NCBI GenBank assembly: GCA_903821635.1
Contig: CAIJLV010000183.1
Span: forward strand, 33,542-97,541
Source: an uncultured Verrucomicrobiota bacterium
GTDB lineage: Bacteria > Verrucomicrobiota > Verrucomicrobiia > Limisphaerales > UBA9464
Direction of reading: 5' to 3'
Length of the DNA stretch: 64,000 bases
Position numbers and translations under genes: made by a program. How positions within the stretch are numbered: position 1 is the stretch's first letter; each line of letters starts with the position of its first letter. The notes beneath the pieces are model-generated. The model searched no databases. It saw only the letters and a program-made list of their open reading frames with translations, and was not told the DNA's origin. Below are positions 54,101-61,787 of this stretch, one piece after another.

Positions 54101-54470
54101 CCTGCCGGCGCACGGGGCGATGGGCGCTTTCTTCACGGCCACGTCCATGATTGGGTTCATGGCGGGGGCGGGCATCGTGGTGCGGAACGCAATCATCCTC
54201 GTGGATTTCATCGAACAACGCCTGCGCGAGGGGCTGCCGCTGGACCAAGCTGTCGTGGACGCGGGCGCGGTCCGCTTTCGCCCGATGGTGCTGACCGCGG
54301 CCGCGGTGATCGTGGGGGCTGCGGTGATTTTGGCCGATCCGATCTTCCAAGGATTGGCCATTGCGCTGATGGCCGGTGAAGTCGCGTCCCTGCTCATCAG
54401 CCGCATGGCGGTGCCCGTGCTCTACTTTATGGCCAACCGCCGGGCTCACGGCGAACCGATCCAAGCATGA
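51153..54470 (+). CDS. RND family efflux permease (HAE-type)
   Basis: A 1105-aa pump with 12 expected membrane helices and two large periplasmic loops. [13 protein letters not shown] carries the D425-D426 pair of the proton relay, which points to the hydrophobe/multidrug branch and not CusA-like metal pumps. At the site of the essential AcrB Lys940 the sequence is [13 protein letters not shown], that is R1011 in place of K. The start is a GTG overlapping the adaptor stop by 4 bases. Its stop overlaps the next ATG. The substrate is unknown. The sulfur-type neighbours suggest export of a thiol-linked or reactive sulfur compound (inference). Confidence 0.93.
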   Translation: MKSDPAPEPAGGGLGLAGRIAAAFIDSKLTPLVIVASILLGAFAVLLLPREEEPQIKVPMIDVLVAMPGFSAQEVEERAVRPMEKLLWELPGVEYLYSQAREGEALTIVRFKVGSDPDTSLVKVSEKLRANFDRVPHGVAFPLIKPKSIDDVPILALTFHSARYDHLTLRRLAAQVDDAVKQVPLVAETTLIGGARRELRVLLDPAKLASRGLSPVGLIPMLRQANRQFRSGELTSNNQSVIVETGAFLQTAEDVKNVVVGVTGGRPVYLREVADIVDGAEEPANYVFFGPGRGAQVTGAEEPAVTLAVAKRPGANAVGVAEEVLRKVELLKGTIIPADVTVSVTRHYGETAAEKSNELLLHMGIAVVSVSILIWLTLGWREAGIVAVAIPATLALTLLVFYLYGFTLNRITLFALIFSIGILVDDAIVVVENIVRHFHLPQNQGRPWNSIAVEAVSEVGNPTILATFAVIAAVLPMAFVGGLMGPYMRPIPIGASAAMFWSLLIAFIVTPWASIRMLRWVGGRERLAKLHAGTSSAPPRPAGSAPEHAEDALTRLYRRVMNPLLHHPVWQWTFLGVITALLLGAMATVGFGWVKVKMLPFDNKSEFQIILNLPEGSSLERTAQAARELAAAVRTEPEVTDYQIYVGVASPFNFNGLVRHYFMRRGANVADVQVNLVGKHARKAQSHELAKRVRPAVAAIAEKYGARVAVAEVPPGPPVLQTLVAEIYGPTDAARFALAQQVRDIFKSTPGVVDVDWYVEADQPKTRFVIDKEKAALHGLSAETISQTLKIAVGGESVDLLHIPREKDDVNLVLQLPRSARTRPEELLALRVRSGDANALPEPGTAFAGPPLVPLRELVKLESGYADKSRHRKNLMPVTYVIGDVAGEIESPVYAIAEMNRKLAVLGGADGLKVYNSAMPFSDAQPALKWDGEWQITLEVFRDLGLAFAAVLVLIYVLMVGWFRSFLTPLVVMVAIPFSLVGILPAHGAMGAFFTATSMIGFMAGAGIVVRNAIILVDFIEQRLREGLPLDQAVVDAGAVRFRPMVLTAAAVIVGAAVILADPIFQGLAIALMAGEVASLLISRMAVPVLYFMANRRAHGEPIQA

Positions 54471-54640
54471 TTCGCTCACTACTTCCCCTCGTCGTCGGCG
54501 CGGCCTTGGGCTCGTTGCTGGGTTACTTTGGCCAATGCAACTCAGGCACGTGTCTGCTCACTTCCACGTGGTGGCGCGGCGCCCTCTATGGCGCCCTGAT
54601 TGGGTTGCTCTTTGCGTTTGGTTCCTCCCGGCCCGCATGA
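54467..54640 (+). CDS. DUF6132-like small membrane protein
   Basis: A 57-aa protein, too short for a normal ORF screen, lies between the pump and the haem protein with ATGA overlaps at both ends (54467-54470 and 54637-54640). It has two membrane helices around a [10 protein letters not shown] motif (C23 and C28), then [18 protein letters not shown]. This matches the small CNSGTCPITSN-type membrane family (DUF6132), often found beside DUF2892, rhodanese and YeeE/YedE genes. Function is unknown. The two conserved cysteines facing one side of the membrane fit a redox or sulfur relay. Confidence 0.85.
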   Translation: MIRSLLPLVVGAALGSLLGYFGQCNSGTCLLTSTWWRGALYGALIGLLFAFGSSRPA

Positions 54641-55203
54641 ACAAATTACTTCATCTCAGTCTGAGCGTGATGACCCTGCCACTGGGGCTCGTTGCGCAAA
54701 ACCAATTGGAGCCGGCCGAGGTCGGTCCGAAGATTGTGGCCGAAACCTTCGGCCAACTCAGCGCCGCACTGGGTGACGCGGTGGCGCAATCCGGGGCACC
54801 GGGGGCGTTGCGAATCTGCGCGGAAAAGGCGCCGCAAATTGCCACCGAAGTGGGTTTGGCGCACGGGGTGACGATTCGCCGGGCGAGCCAACGGCCGCGC
54901 AACCCGCGGAATGTCGCCGACCACACCGAGCAGGAGGTGTTGGCTGCGTTTGCGGACGCGTTAACCCGCCGCGAAACACCGAAGGCGCAAACGCGCCTGA
55001 ATGAGGATGGCAGTCGGTCGTTTTTCGCTCCGATCGTGTTGGCGAATCCGCTGTGCCTGCAATGCCACGGGGTGGTGGTGCAGGAGGTTAAACCGGCCAC
55101 CGTGGAAGCCCTCCGAAAATTGTATCCCGATGACCGCGCCACCGGCTTCAAGCTCGGTGACCTGCGGGGGCTGTGGCACGTCCGGTTTCCGGCCAAGCCT
55201 TGA
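54637..55203 (+). CDS. DUF3365 c-type haem protein
   Basis: A 188-aa exported protein (signal peptide LLHLSLSVMTLPLGLVAQ). The body is of the DUF3365/Tll0287 type. ICAEKAPQIATEVG and the RRASQRPRNPRNVAD block are typical. The haem site is C140-LQ-C143-H144, followed by the PDDRATGFKLGDLRGLWHV end. One haem c per protein is expected, attached by the ResB/CcsA pair encoded at 39-42 kb. DUF3365 domains occur as haem sensors or electron carriers. The ATG overlaps the upstream stop by 4 bases. The next gene follows after 64 bases. Confidence 0.92.
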   Translation: MNKLLHLSLSVMTLPLGLVAQNQLEPAEVGPKIVAETFGQLSAALGDAVAQSGAPGALRICAEKAPQIATEVGLAHGVTIRRASQRPRNPRNVADHTEQEVLAAFADALTRRETPKAQTRLNEDGSRSFFAPIVLANPLCLQCHGVVVQEVKPATVEALRKLYPDDRATGFKLGDLRGLWHVRFPAKP

Positions 55204-55267
55204 AATGCTCCGCTCTAGAACTGAATTTCAGCCCGTTGTCCCCCAGCAGATCCCCGACTCTTGATGT

Positions 55268-55789
55268 ATGAACTCTTCCCGTTGGAATCCTTACCTCGTG
55301 GGTGCGCTGATTGGCGTTCTCAGTCTCTTGGCGTTTTCTTTGGCGGACAAACCCATCGGCATCTCCACCGGTGTCGCCCAAGCGGCCGGCGCCTGCGCGG
55401 TGCCGGTGTTCGGCTCGGTGGCGGTGGCGGAAAACACCTACTGGTCCAAAAAAGCGCTGCCGGCCTGGGATTACGGCAGCCTATTCGTGCTCGGGACGTT
55501 CTTTGGGGCGCTCGGGAGCGCCTTGGTGAGTGGTAGCTTCAAGTGGTCCGCCATGCCGACGGTTTGGCAGGAACGCTTTGGTCCGTCGGTGCCCAAGCGG
55601 CTGCTGGCCGCCTTTTGCGGGGGCATCCTCATTATTTTCGGGGCGCGCTTGGCGGATGGCTGCACCAGCGGTCACGGAATCAGTGGCACGTTGCAACTGG
55701 CCCTCAGCAGTTGGGTGTTTTTTCTCGTCCTGTTCGCCTCCGGCATGGCGACCGCCCAATTGCTTTTTCGTCGTCAGCCCCAAGCCTGA
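55268..55789 (+). CDS. YeeE/YedE-type sulfur transporter, first half
   Basis: A 173-aa membrane protein with about four to five helices. The signature ARLADGCTSGHGISG contains the cysteine typical of YeeE/YedE proteins, which import thiosulfate in characterised cases (TsuA) by passing it along cysteines. The protein is about half the length of a full YeeE. The second half is encoded 14 bases downstream (55804). This two-gene arrangement is known in many bacteria. Confidence 0.92.
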   Translation: MNSSRWNPYLVGALIGVLSLLAFSLADKPIGISTGVAQAAGACAVPVFGSVAVAENTYWSKKALPAWDYGSLFVLGTFFGALGSALVSGSFKWSAMPTVWQERFGPSVPKRLLAAFCGGILIIFGARLADGCTSGHGISGTLQLALSSWVFFLVLFASGMATAQLLFRRQPQA

Positions 55790-55803
55790 ATCCAAGGGTC
55801 GCC

Positions 55804-56397
55804 ATGAATCTTCCTTTTGCCTTCATCACCGGCTCCAGCCTCCTTGGGGCTGGACTGCTTTTCGGCTGCCTCTTCGGCGTGCTGCTACACCGCGGCGGCG
55901 TGACTGATTTTAACGTCATCGTGCGGCAGTTCCTCCTGCGCGATTTCACCGTCCTTAAAGTCATGTTCACCGCCATCGTGGTCGGTGGCGTCGGGGTGTT
56001 TGGGCTCCACGGACAGGAGTTGGCGAACTACCACATCAAGCCCGCGATGCTGCTTGCGGTCGTCAGCGGCGCCGCAATTTTCGGGGTCGGCATGGTGGTG
56101 TATGGCTATTGCCCGGGCACCGGGATCGCCGCCCTCGCCACCGGCAAGTTGGATGCCTTGGTCGGTTTCCTTGGGATGCTCGTGGGGGCCGGGATGTATG
56201 CGCTGAGCTACGACTGGATGGCGGTCCACGTCCTGCCCGTCGGCAATCTGGGCAAAAAACGGCTGCCCGACTTCGCCACCCTGCCTGAATGGGCGTGGTA
56301 TTTGGGCCTCGTAACCTTGGCGGCGGGGGTCTTTACGTTGGTTGCTCGGGTCGAGCAAAAGCGCTTGGCTCAACCCCGTGGCACCCAGCCGGATTAA
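55804..56397 (+). CDS. YeeE/YedE-type sulfur transporter, second half
   Basis: A 197-aa membrane protein with about five helices. It carries GCLFGVLLHRGGVTDF and VYGYCPGTGIAALATGKLDA, the other YeeE/YedE signature with its cysteine. The ATG at 55804 is used; the longer frame overlaps the first-half gene. With the 173-aa protein it should form one complete pore. It is the last gene of the block; a 278-base gap then leads to the PocR/AraC regulator. Confidence 0.92.
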   Translation: MNLPFAFITGSSLLGAGLLFGCLFGVLLHRGGVTDFNVIVRQFLLRDFTVLKVMFTAIVVGGVGVFGLHGQELANYHIKPAMLLAVVSGAAIFGVGMVVYGYCPGTGIAALATGKLDALVGFLGMLVGAGMYALSYDWMAVHVLPVGNLGKKRLPDFATLPEWAWYLGLVTLAAGVFTLVARVEQKRLAQPRGTQPD

Positions 56398-56675
56398 AAA
56401 TGAGTTCCCCGGGCGGGAAAGCACCCAAGGCTGTCCTGAGCCATAATCGTTTGCCGGGGGTGACAACTAGGATTAGGCAGTCAAGGCGGCCGCGAATTCT
56501 AGCCCGCGGCTTGGCTTGGCCGGGTTCAGGTCGGAGCTGTCCAGCCGAGCGGCAGCCTGCGGAAAGCCGCTGCTTTGGCGCTCGGTTTCGGAGTCGAAAG
56601 ACGAGCCGGGAAGTCCTGAATACCTGTTCCAAGGGCTTGCGAAAATCTCAACAACCACCTCAGTATTAGGTAATC
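56398..56675. other. intergenic region before the PocR/AraC regulator
   Basis: About 280 bases without a credible gene. A weak stem (AGCGGC with GCCGCT) lies around 56550-56575. The promoter of the AraC-type gene is expected here but cannot be placed. Confidence 0.4.
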
Positions 56676-57578
56676 GTGACCGGTTTAGATCATAACCATC
56701 TGCTCGACGAACTGTCGAAGTCCCAGATTTTCGCGGACTACCAGAAGGCGTTCGGCGAAGCCACCGGGTTGCCCCTGTCGTTGCGCAACATCTCGGCGTG
56801 GCGGCCTGTCCATGAACATAGTCCGCAGGAGAATCCCTTTTGCACTCTCATGGCCAAGACCAGTCGGACGTGTGCGGCGTGTTTGGAGAATCAGGAAAAG
56901 ATCGCAGAGAACCCCGGTCCCGGGGCCCGGAACGCGGTCTGTTTCGCCGGGTTGACCGATACGGCCATCCCCCTCCGATTTGGCCACGAGTTGGTCGGTT
57001 TCCTCCAGACTGGCCAAGTGTTTGTCGGTAAAAAACCGGACCGCCGGCAATTTGGCAAGGTCACCAAGCAGTTGCTGGAATGGGGTTTCAAGACCGACCT
57101 GAAAAAAGTCGAAGAGGCTTGGTTTCAGTCTCAAGTTTTGAGTCAGGGGCAATATGAGGCGTTGGTTCGGTTGCTGGCGATCTTTGCCCAGCACCTGTCC
57201 ATCGTCGGCAATCAGGTGCTCGTCCAACAGCGCAACTCGGAGCCGCCCGCCATCGTCCGGGCCAAGCAATACATTGCCGAACATCAGAGCGAGGAACTTT
57301 CCCTCGGCGAGGTGGCCAAAGCGGTCAACACCAGTTCGTTTTACTTCTGTAAATTGTTCAAGAAGGCCACGGGCCTCAACTTCACCGACTACGTGTCGCG
57401 GGTGCGCGTCGAGAAGGCGAAGAATCTCCTTTTGAACCCCAACACGCGCGTCAGCGAGGTCGCTTACGAGGTCGGTTTCCAGTCCCTGACGCACTTTAAT
57501 CGCGTTTTTCGCAAGATCGTGGGTGAGTCGCCGACGGAATACCGGCATCGGCTGGAGCATCCGCATGGCGCCCACTAA
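56676..57578 (+). CDS. AraC-family regulator with PocR sensor domain
   Basis: A 300-aa protein. Residues ~10-170 form a PocR ligand-binding domain, seen in FCTLMAKTSRTCAACL, VCFAGLTDTAIPLRFG and VGFLQTGQVF. Cysteines C56, C66, C69 and C89 could hold a metal or act as redox switches. Residues ~195-295 are an AraC helix-turn-helix pair (LSLGEVAKAVNTSSFYFCKLF and VSEVAYEVGFQSLTHFNRVF). The start is a GTG. PocR domains sense small molecules such as propanediol-type compounds in known cases; the ligand here is open. It follows the sulfur-type block on the same strand and is a candidate second regulator of it. Confidence 0.9.
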   Translation: MTGLDHNHLLDELSKSQIFADYQKAFGEATGLPLSLRNISAWRPVHEHSPQENPFCTLMAKTSRTCAACLENQEKIAENPGPGARNAVCFAGLTDTAIPLRFGHELVGFLQTGQVFVGKKPDRRQFGKVTKQLLEWGFKTDLKKVEEAWFQSQVLSQGQYEALVRLLAIFAQHLSIVGNQVLVQQRNSEPPAIVRAKQYIAEHQSEELSLGEVAKAVNTSSFYFCKLFKKATGLNFTDYVSRVRVEKAKNLLLNPNTRVSEVAYEVGFQSLTHFNRVFRKIVGESPTEYRHRLEHPHGAH

Positions 57579-57704
57579 AAAATACCCCGCGTCGGCCGTT
57601 TTTCGAGTTGGGGGTAAGTTTCCCGGTAAAGAGTTTGACGCCACAACCGCCTGTGGTTACGGAGTGGCTCGGCTTCAACCGGTTGTGTAAAGCCGGTCTA
57701 AAGT

Positions 57705-58214
57705 ATGCGTTGCCCCAAATGCGCTTGTCAGGACGACAAGGTGATTGATTCACGAGCCTCCAAAGAAGGTTCGATCATTCGCCGTCGGCGCGAATGCCTC
57801 GGTTGTGAGCATCGGTTCACGACTTACGAAGAGATCGAGCACCAAGAGCTTACCGTGGTAAAGCGGGATGGGCGTCGCGAGGCGTTTTCCCGGGAGAAAC
57901 TGCGGGCGGGCATTCAGCGGGCGTGCGATAAGCGACCCGTGGCGCAGGAGACCATCGATGGGGCTGTCGGTCGGGTTGTGGAAGAGTTGGGCGAACGCCA
58001 TGATCGCGAAGTGCCCGCCATGGAAATCGGGGAGCGCGTCATGAGGGAGCTGCGGACGATTGATGCCGTGGCTTATGTTCGCTTCGCCAGCATTTATCGG
58101 GAATTTGCCGAGGTCGGCGAATTTGTGGAAGAAATCAACCGCCTAGCCACGCAGTTGCCTCCGGATAAGCGTCAGATGGCGCTCATTCCGGAAGGCGAAG
58201 GACCCAAAAACTGA
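57705..58214 (+). CDS. nrdR: transcriptional repressor NrdR
   Basis: A 169-aa regulator of ribonucleotide reductase genes. The N-terminal zinc ribbon reads MRCPKCACQDDKVIDSR with a second pair in CLGCEHRF. The ATP-cone follows (VVKRDGRREAFSREKL), which senses ATP/dATP. The C-terminal part ends with RFASIYREFAEVGEF. The length is slightly above the usual ~150-160. No nrd gene is in the window. It is followed after 7 bases by an unknown gene, so the two are probably one transcript. Confidence 0.97.
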   Translation: MRCPKCACQDDKVIDSRASKEGSIIRRRRECLGCEHRFTTYEEIEHQELTVVKRDGRREAFSREKLRAGIQRACDKRPVAQETIDGAVGRVVEELGERHDREVPAMEIGERVMRELRTIDAVAYVRFASIYREFAEVGEFVEEINRLATQLPPDKRQMALIPEGEGPKN

Positions 58215-58221
58215 AACGCTC

Positions 58222-58779
58222 ATGATTGCACTCCGGGATGATTGCTTATTGGTGGCGCAAGGTGGCGGTGGTTTCTTGCCGTGCAGCGCTGAGCAACTGA
58301 CCTTGGAAGTGATCGGCGATAACGGTGCTGGGGTAGATCCGGAAACCCTCAAGCACGCCGTGGCTGCCGTGATGCATTACTTCCGCGCCGAACTGCAACG
58401 CACCACGATCACCATGGCGGAATTTTCCGCGATGCTCAGCCGGGTGTTGGCCGGGCTGGGAATAGCCGCGGAGATCACGGAAGACGGTGAGGCGTCCAGT
58501 GACGTCCGAATTGCGGATCTCGGCCTGTTGGCGGCCGATGGCGCTCCGGCCGGTGAACTCGAATTTTGCCAACGATTACGCACGTTGCTGCGGGAACAAT
58601 TGGCGGCCGCGCCGACGCGCGTTGAATTTCATGGACTTCGCAATTGCGTTAAACGGTTAACTGGTAGAAAACATTGGTGTCCCGAGTGTGAGAAGACCGC
58701 GGCATGGATTTTAGAAATGATACGGGGTTGGTTTGAGCAGGATGCAGTGTCCCGCCCGACCGCCCTGTTAATTCGATAA
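58222..58779 (+). CDS. conserved hypothetical protein with CxxC
   Basis: A 185-aa protein that I cannot assign. It is soluble, with a mixed alpha/beta N-terminal part and a C-terminal stretch HWCPECEKTAAWI (C153 and C156, with C142 nearby) that could be a small metal site. It starts 7 bases after nrdR, so it is likely cotranslated with it and may be connected to nucleotide metabolism. The opening MIALRDDCLLVAQGGGGFLP has no known motif. Codon use resembles the neighbours. Confidence 0.75.
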   Translation: MIALRDDCLLVAQGGGGFLPCSAEQLTLEVIGDNGAGVDPETLKHAVAAVMHYFRAELQRTTITMAEFSAMLSRVLAGLGIAAEITEDGEASSDVRIADLGLLAADGAPAGELEFCQRLRTLLREQLAAAPTRVEFHGLRNCVKRLTGRKHWCPECEKTAAWILEMIRGWFEQDAVSRPTALLIR

Positions 58780-58877
58780 TGTTTCGCGGGGCGACGGTGT
58801 TTGAGTCTGAAGTGGTTTGCTCCTCCCCTCCCTCCCCAAAATTGCTCCAGATCGCTGTCGCCCCGCCACTTTTCGCC

Positions 58878-59216
58878 ATGACCCTGTTCGAGCGCATTGC
58901 GGCCCGCCAGATTCCCGCGGAAATCGTATTTGAAGATGACTTAGTCTTGGCCTTCCGGGACATCAATCCCCAAGCGCCGGTCCATGTTTTGATCGTCCCC
59001 AAGCGTCAAATCTCGCGGATCAATGAAGCGACGGCTGACGAGGCCGTTCTGTTGGGTCACCTACTGCTCAAGGCGGCGGAAGTCGCCCGCACGCTCGGTT
59101 TGACGGAGTCAGGGTTTCGGTTGGTGATTAACAACGGCCGCGATGGCGGTGAGACTGTGCCCCACCTCCATTGTCACCTTTTGGGTGGTCGGCCGCTCGC
59201 TTGGCCGCCCGGTTGA
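58878..59216 (+). CDS. HIT family (histidine triad) hydrolase
   Basis: A 112-aa nucleotide-binding hydrolase of the HinT branch. It begins MTLFERIAARQIPAEIVFED, the standard start, and carries the triad as VPHLHCHLLGG (HxHxHxx), whose middle histidine is the nucleophile. HVLIVPKRQI and NNGRDGGETV are family segments. The ATG at 58878 is preferred over the longer frame from 58779. Typical substrates are adenosine phosphoramidates. Transcription probably starts in the 98-base gap or continues from the nrdR unit. Confidence 0.95.
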   Translation: MTLFERIAARQIPAEIVFEDDLVLAFRDINPQAPVHVLIVPKRQISRINEATADEAVLLGHLLLKAAEVARTLGLTESGFRLVINNGRDGGETVPHLHCHLLGGRPLAWPPG

Positions 59217-59250
59217 TTGACGCCCCGGGGGCCGTCCTTAGTGTCATCCC

Positions 59251-60057
59251 ATGTATTGGCCGAAACGGAACCGCTGGGCGGCTGCCCTTGTGGCGGTGGG
59301 ACTTTTTTCCGCGGGTTGTGACCTGTGGAACCGCACCGCGGGTGACGAGGAGCGGGAAATGCATTACGTGCAGGGGATCAACTGGCAGATTCAGGGCCAG
59401 ACGGCCAAGGCGATCGAGAGTTTCACCCGTGCGTTGCAGACCAATCCCAATAGTGCGGCCGCCCATTTGTCGCTGGGTGACCTGCATTACAAGTCGACCC
59501 AGAACTTTCTGGTCGCGGCGTATCACTACAACGAATTTTTGCGGATCAAGACGGCCCGCCAAGCCGGCTTCCGGGACCAGGGCGTTGAAGACCTGATCAA
59601 GAGTTGTGAACTGACCGTGGCGGCCAAATACGCCAACGCCGTCGCCCGCCAAGAAAATCAAGTGGCCTTGGAATCGCTCCGACTCGAAGTCAGCAGCCTA
59701 CGTGAAGAGAATCGAATTTTGAAGCGGGCGGCGGGCATTGAATCGCTTCGAACTGTAGCCACCAACCCGCCGCCGGTGCTTCAGCGCGCCAATCCGCCGG
59801 GGGCCGTCAGCCGGGGGGCAGGTCCCTCCGTCCCCCCTCCGTCGGCGCGGATCAGCACCCCACAGTTACCGACGCCTTCGCCCGAGAAGGCGCCGGGCCG
59901 CACCCACAAGGTCGTCCCGGGCGAGATTCCCTCGACCATTGCCCGGCGTTATGGGGTTTCCACCAAGGCCCTGATGGCGGCAAATCCCAACGTGCGCGCC
60001 AATCAATTGCGCGTGGGGCAGGTGCTCCAAGTGCCGTCCCCGGAGCGGGATCGCTAA
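59251..60057 (+). CDS. TPR/LysM lipoprotein
   Basis: A 268-aa protein with a lipoprotein signal ending LFSAGC (C23 lipidated). TPR helices cover residues ~35-105 (INWQIQGQTAKAIESFTRAL, then AAHLSLGDLHYKS). A predicted coiled coil lies around ESLRLEVSSLREENRILKRA. A Pro-rich linker leads to a LysM domain at ~222-264 (HKVVPGEIPSTIARRYGVST), which binds peptidoglycan. It may link the envelope and the wall. A membrane-anchored protein gene follows 55 bases downstream. Confidence 0.88.
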   Translation: MYWPKRNRWAAALVAVGLFSAGCDLWNRTAGDEEREMHYVQGINWQIQGQTAKAIESFTRALQTNPNSAAAHLSLGDLHYKSTQNFLVAAYHYNEFLRIKTARQAGFRDQGVEDLIKSCELTVAAKYANAVARQENQVALESLRLEVSSLREENRILKRAAGIESLRTVATNPPPVLQRANPPGAVSRGAGPSVPPPSARISTPQLPTPSPEKAPGRTHKVVPGEIPSTIARRYGVSTKALMAANPNVRANQLRVGQVLQVPSPERDR

Positions 60058-60112
60058 ATCCGAGGGGTTGCCGACCGCTGGTGAGGGCGGCACTGTTCAC
60101 ACCCTGTAAGCC

Positions 60113-60937
60113 ATGGCGGGCCGAATCATTTTCATCGCCCTCGCGTCCTTTTGGATCGTGATGAATGTCTTGCTTTGGCGGGCTGAATTCGGTCGAGGTC
60201 AGGAGACAGTTTCCGATGTCAAACCGGAGACGGTGATGGATCGACTGCTGAACGCGCCCGATGTCTCAAACCTACAAGTGCTGCACCATGGTGCGGTCAT
60301 TGGCACTTTGAGCTGGAAGCCGTTCGTCACCGAAGTCGGCGCGCCGACGGATGACGCGGCTGTGGTCCTTGAAGGCATGGTCGTCAGCGCGGGCTACAGC
60401 GTAGACGCCGAACTCACGATCAACGCGGAGTTGCCAACGGATCGGTGGCGTGTGTTGAGTCATCTGGAGTTGGATACCAATAAGGTGTGGCAGGAGTGGA
60501 CAATCCGCGTCCAGCAGCGGCCGGCGATTTGGGAACTGGTGGCCCGCCAAGGTGAGGACGACGTGGTGCTGCGGTTTGAGGAGGGCAAAGAGCGCTGGGA
60601 AAAACGGTTCTCACTGCGCGATTTGGCGAATCCCCGCAGCGTGCTTGGGCCTTACGCGCTGCTGTTGCCGGGGCCACTGGTCCGTCACCTCGGGCAACTC
60701 GACGCGCCGGCCGCTGAGCGCAGTTTCAAATGGCGGGCCACCCACGATTGGTTGCGAGTGGGGCGCAATCGCGTGCGGGTTTACCGGCTCAGTGCCAGCC
60801 TGTTTGCCAACTACGAACTGGTCGTCTACCTGAGCCGCGCCGGCGAAGTGCTCAAGGTCCAACTGCCGGACACGTTCATGCTGTTGAACGAAGCCTTGCC
60901 CGGATTGCGCAAAGAAGGAGCGGGCAAAAATGACTAA
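60113..60937 (+). CDS. membrane-anchored hypothetical protein
   Basis: A 274-aa protein with one N-terminal membrane helix (IIFIALASFWIVMNVLLW) and a periplasmic domain rich in beta strands. I know no family. It begins 55 bases after the LysM lipoprotein and 39 bases before an ABC ATPase, and all genes run the same way, so it may belong to that exporter unit. No catalytic motif was seen. Confidence 0.78.
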   Translation: MAGRIIFIALASFWIVMNVLLWRAEFGRGQETVSDVKPETVMDRLLNAPDVSNLQVLHHGAVIGTLSWKPFVTEVGAPTDDAAVVLEGMVVSAGYSVDAELTINAELPTDRWRVLSHLELDTNKVWQEWTIRVQQRPAIWELVARQGEDDVVLRFEEGKERWEKRFSLRDLANPRSVLGPYALLLPGPLVRHLGQLDAPAAERSFKWRATHDWLRVGRNRVRVYRLSASLFANYELVVYLSRAGEVLKVQLPDTFMLLNEALPGLRKEGAGKND

Positions 60938-60976
60938 ATCACCGCGCAAGGCCACGTCCCAGGAACATCTCCCTGC

Positions 60977-61720
60977 ATGATTGAGCTCCACCAACTCGTG
61001 AAGCATTTCGGCGACGTTCGCGCCGTCGATGGGGTGTCGTTAGTCGTCCCGAAGGGCGAATTCTTCTGTGTGCTCGGTCCGAATGCGGCTGGCAAAACGA
61101 CTACGATCAAGCTGCTCGTCGGCTTGCTCAAGCCGACGAGCGGTTCGGCCCGGGTGGCGGGGTTTGACATCCAGCAGGAGCCGATCAAGGCCCGTTCCTG
61201 CCTGAGTTACGTGCCGGATTTTCCGTTTCTTTACGAAAAACTCACCCCGTGGGAGTTCCTCCGTTTCACCGGCCAGTTGTTCCGGATGAATGACGACGAG
61301 ATTCGGCGTGGCGCGGCCGAACTCGTGCCGCGCTTTAGCCTAGATGAATGGCTGCACAAACCCATTGAGGGCCTCAGTCACGGCACGCGGCAACGGGTCG
61401 CCATCGCCGCGGCGCTGCTGCACTCGCCCGCGGTGTTTGTCATTGATGAGCCGATGGTCGGTCTTGATCCGCACCACGCGCGCATCGTGAAGGATGTGCT
61501 GAAAGAACGCACCCGCTTGGGCATGACCGTGTTCATGAGCACGCACCAGATCTATGTCGCCGATGAGATGGCCGACCGGGTGGGCATTTTCCACCGAGGG
61601 CGGATCATCGCTGTGGGCACGCCGTCGGAGTTGCGCCGGCAGGCCGGCACCGACGGTGCGTTGGAGACCGCCTTTCTCGCCCTCACTGAGGGCGAAACGG
61701 AACGGAACCCAGCCCCATGA
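60977..61720 (+). CDS. ABC transporter ATP-binding protein
   Basis: A 247-aa ATPase. Walker A is GPNAAGKTTTIK, the Q-loop is near SYVPDFPFLYEKL, Walker B is VFVIDEPMVGLDPHHA, and the H-loop is MSTHQIYVADEMADR. The ABC signature is LSHGTRQR where LSGGQ is usual; H at the third place is found in some export-type ATPases. It pairs with the permease gene 67 bases downstream. Similar pairs export peptides, lipids or Na+ (family inference). The YtrA-type regulator downstream suggests a link to cell-wall stress. Confidence 0.93.
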   Translation: MIELHQLVKHFGDVRAVDGVSLVVPKGEFFCVLGPNAAGKTTTIKLLVGLLKPTSGSARVAGFDIQQEPIKARSCLSYVPDFPFLYEKLTPWEFLRFTGQLFRMNDDEIRRGAAELVPRFSLDEWLHKPIEGLSHGTRQRVAIAAALLHSPAVFVIDEPMVGLDPHHARIVKDVLKERTRLGMTVFMSTHQIYVADEMADRVGIFHRGRIIAVGTPSELRRQAGTDGALETAFLALTEGETERNPAP

Positions 61721-61787
61721 ATCGGTCCGCGTGCCCCCATTATCACCGGCGGCCAAAGGGCGTGCCGGTGGCCCGAGGACCCGCGGC

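Noticed and set aside
51153..54470. CusA-type heavy-metal RND pump
   Set aside because: The VDDA aspartate pair in helix 4 points to the hydrophobe/multidrug branch.
57579..57704. NrdR box upstream of nrdR
   Set aside because: An imperfect dyad around a TTGACG hexamer is present, but it does not fit the known NrdR box pattern.
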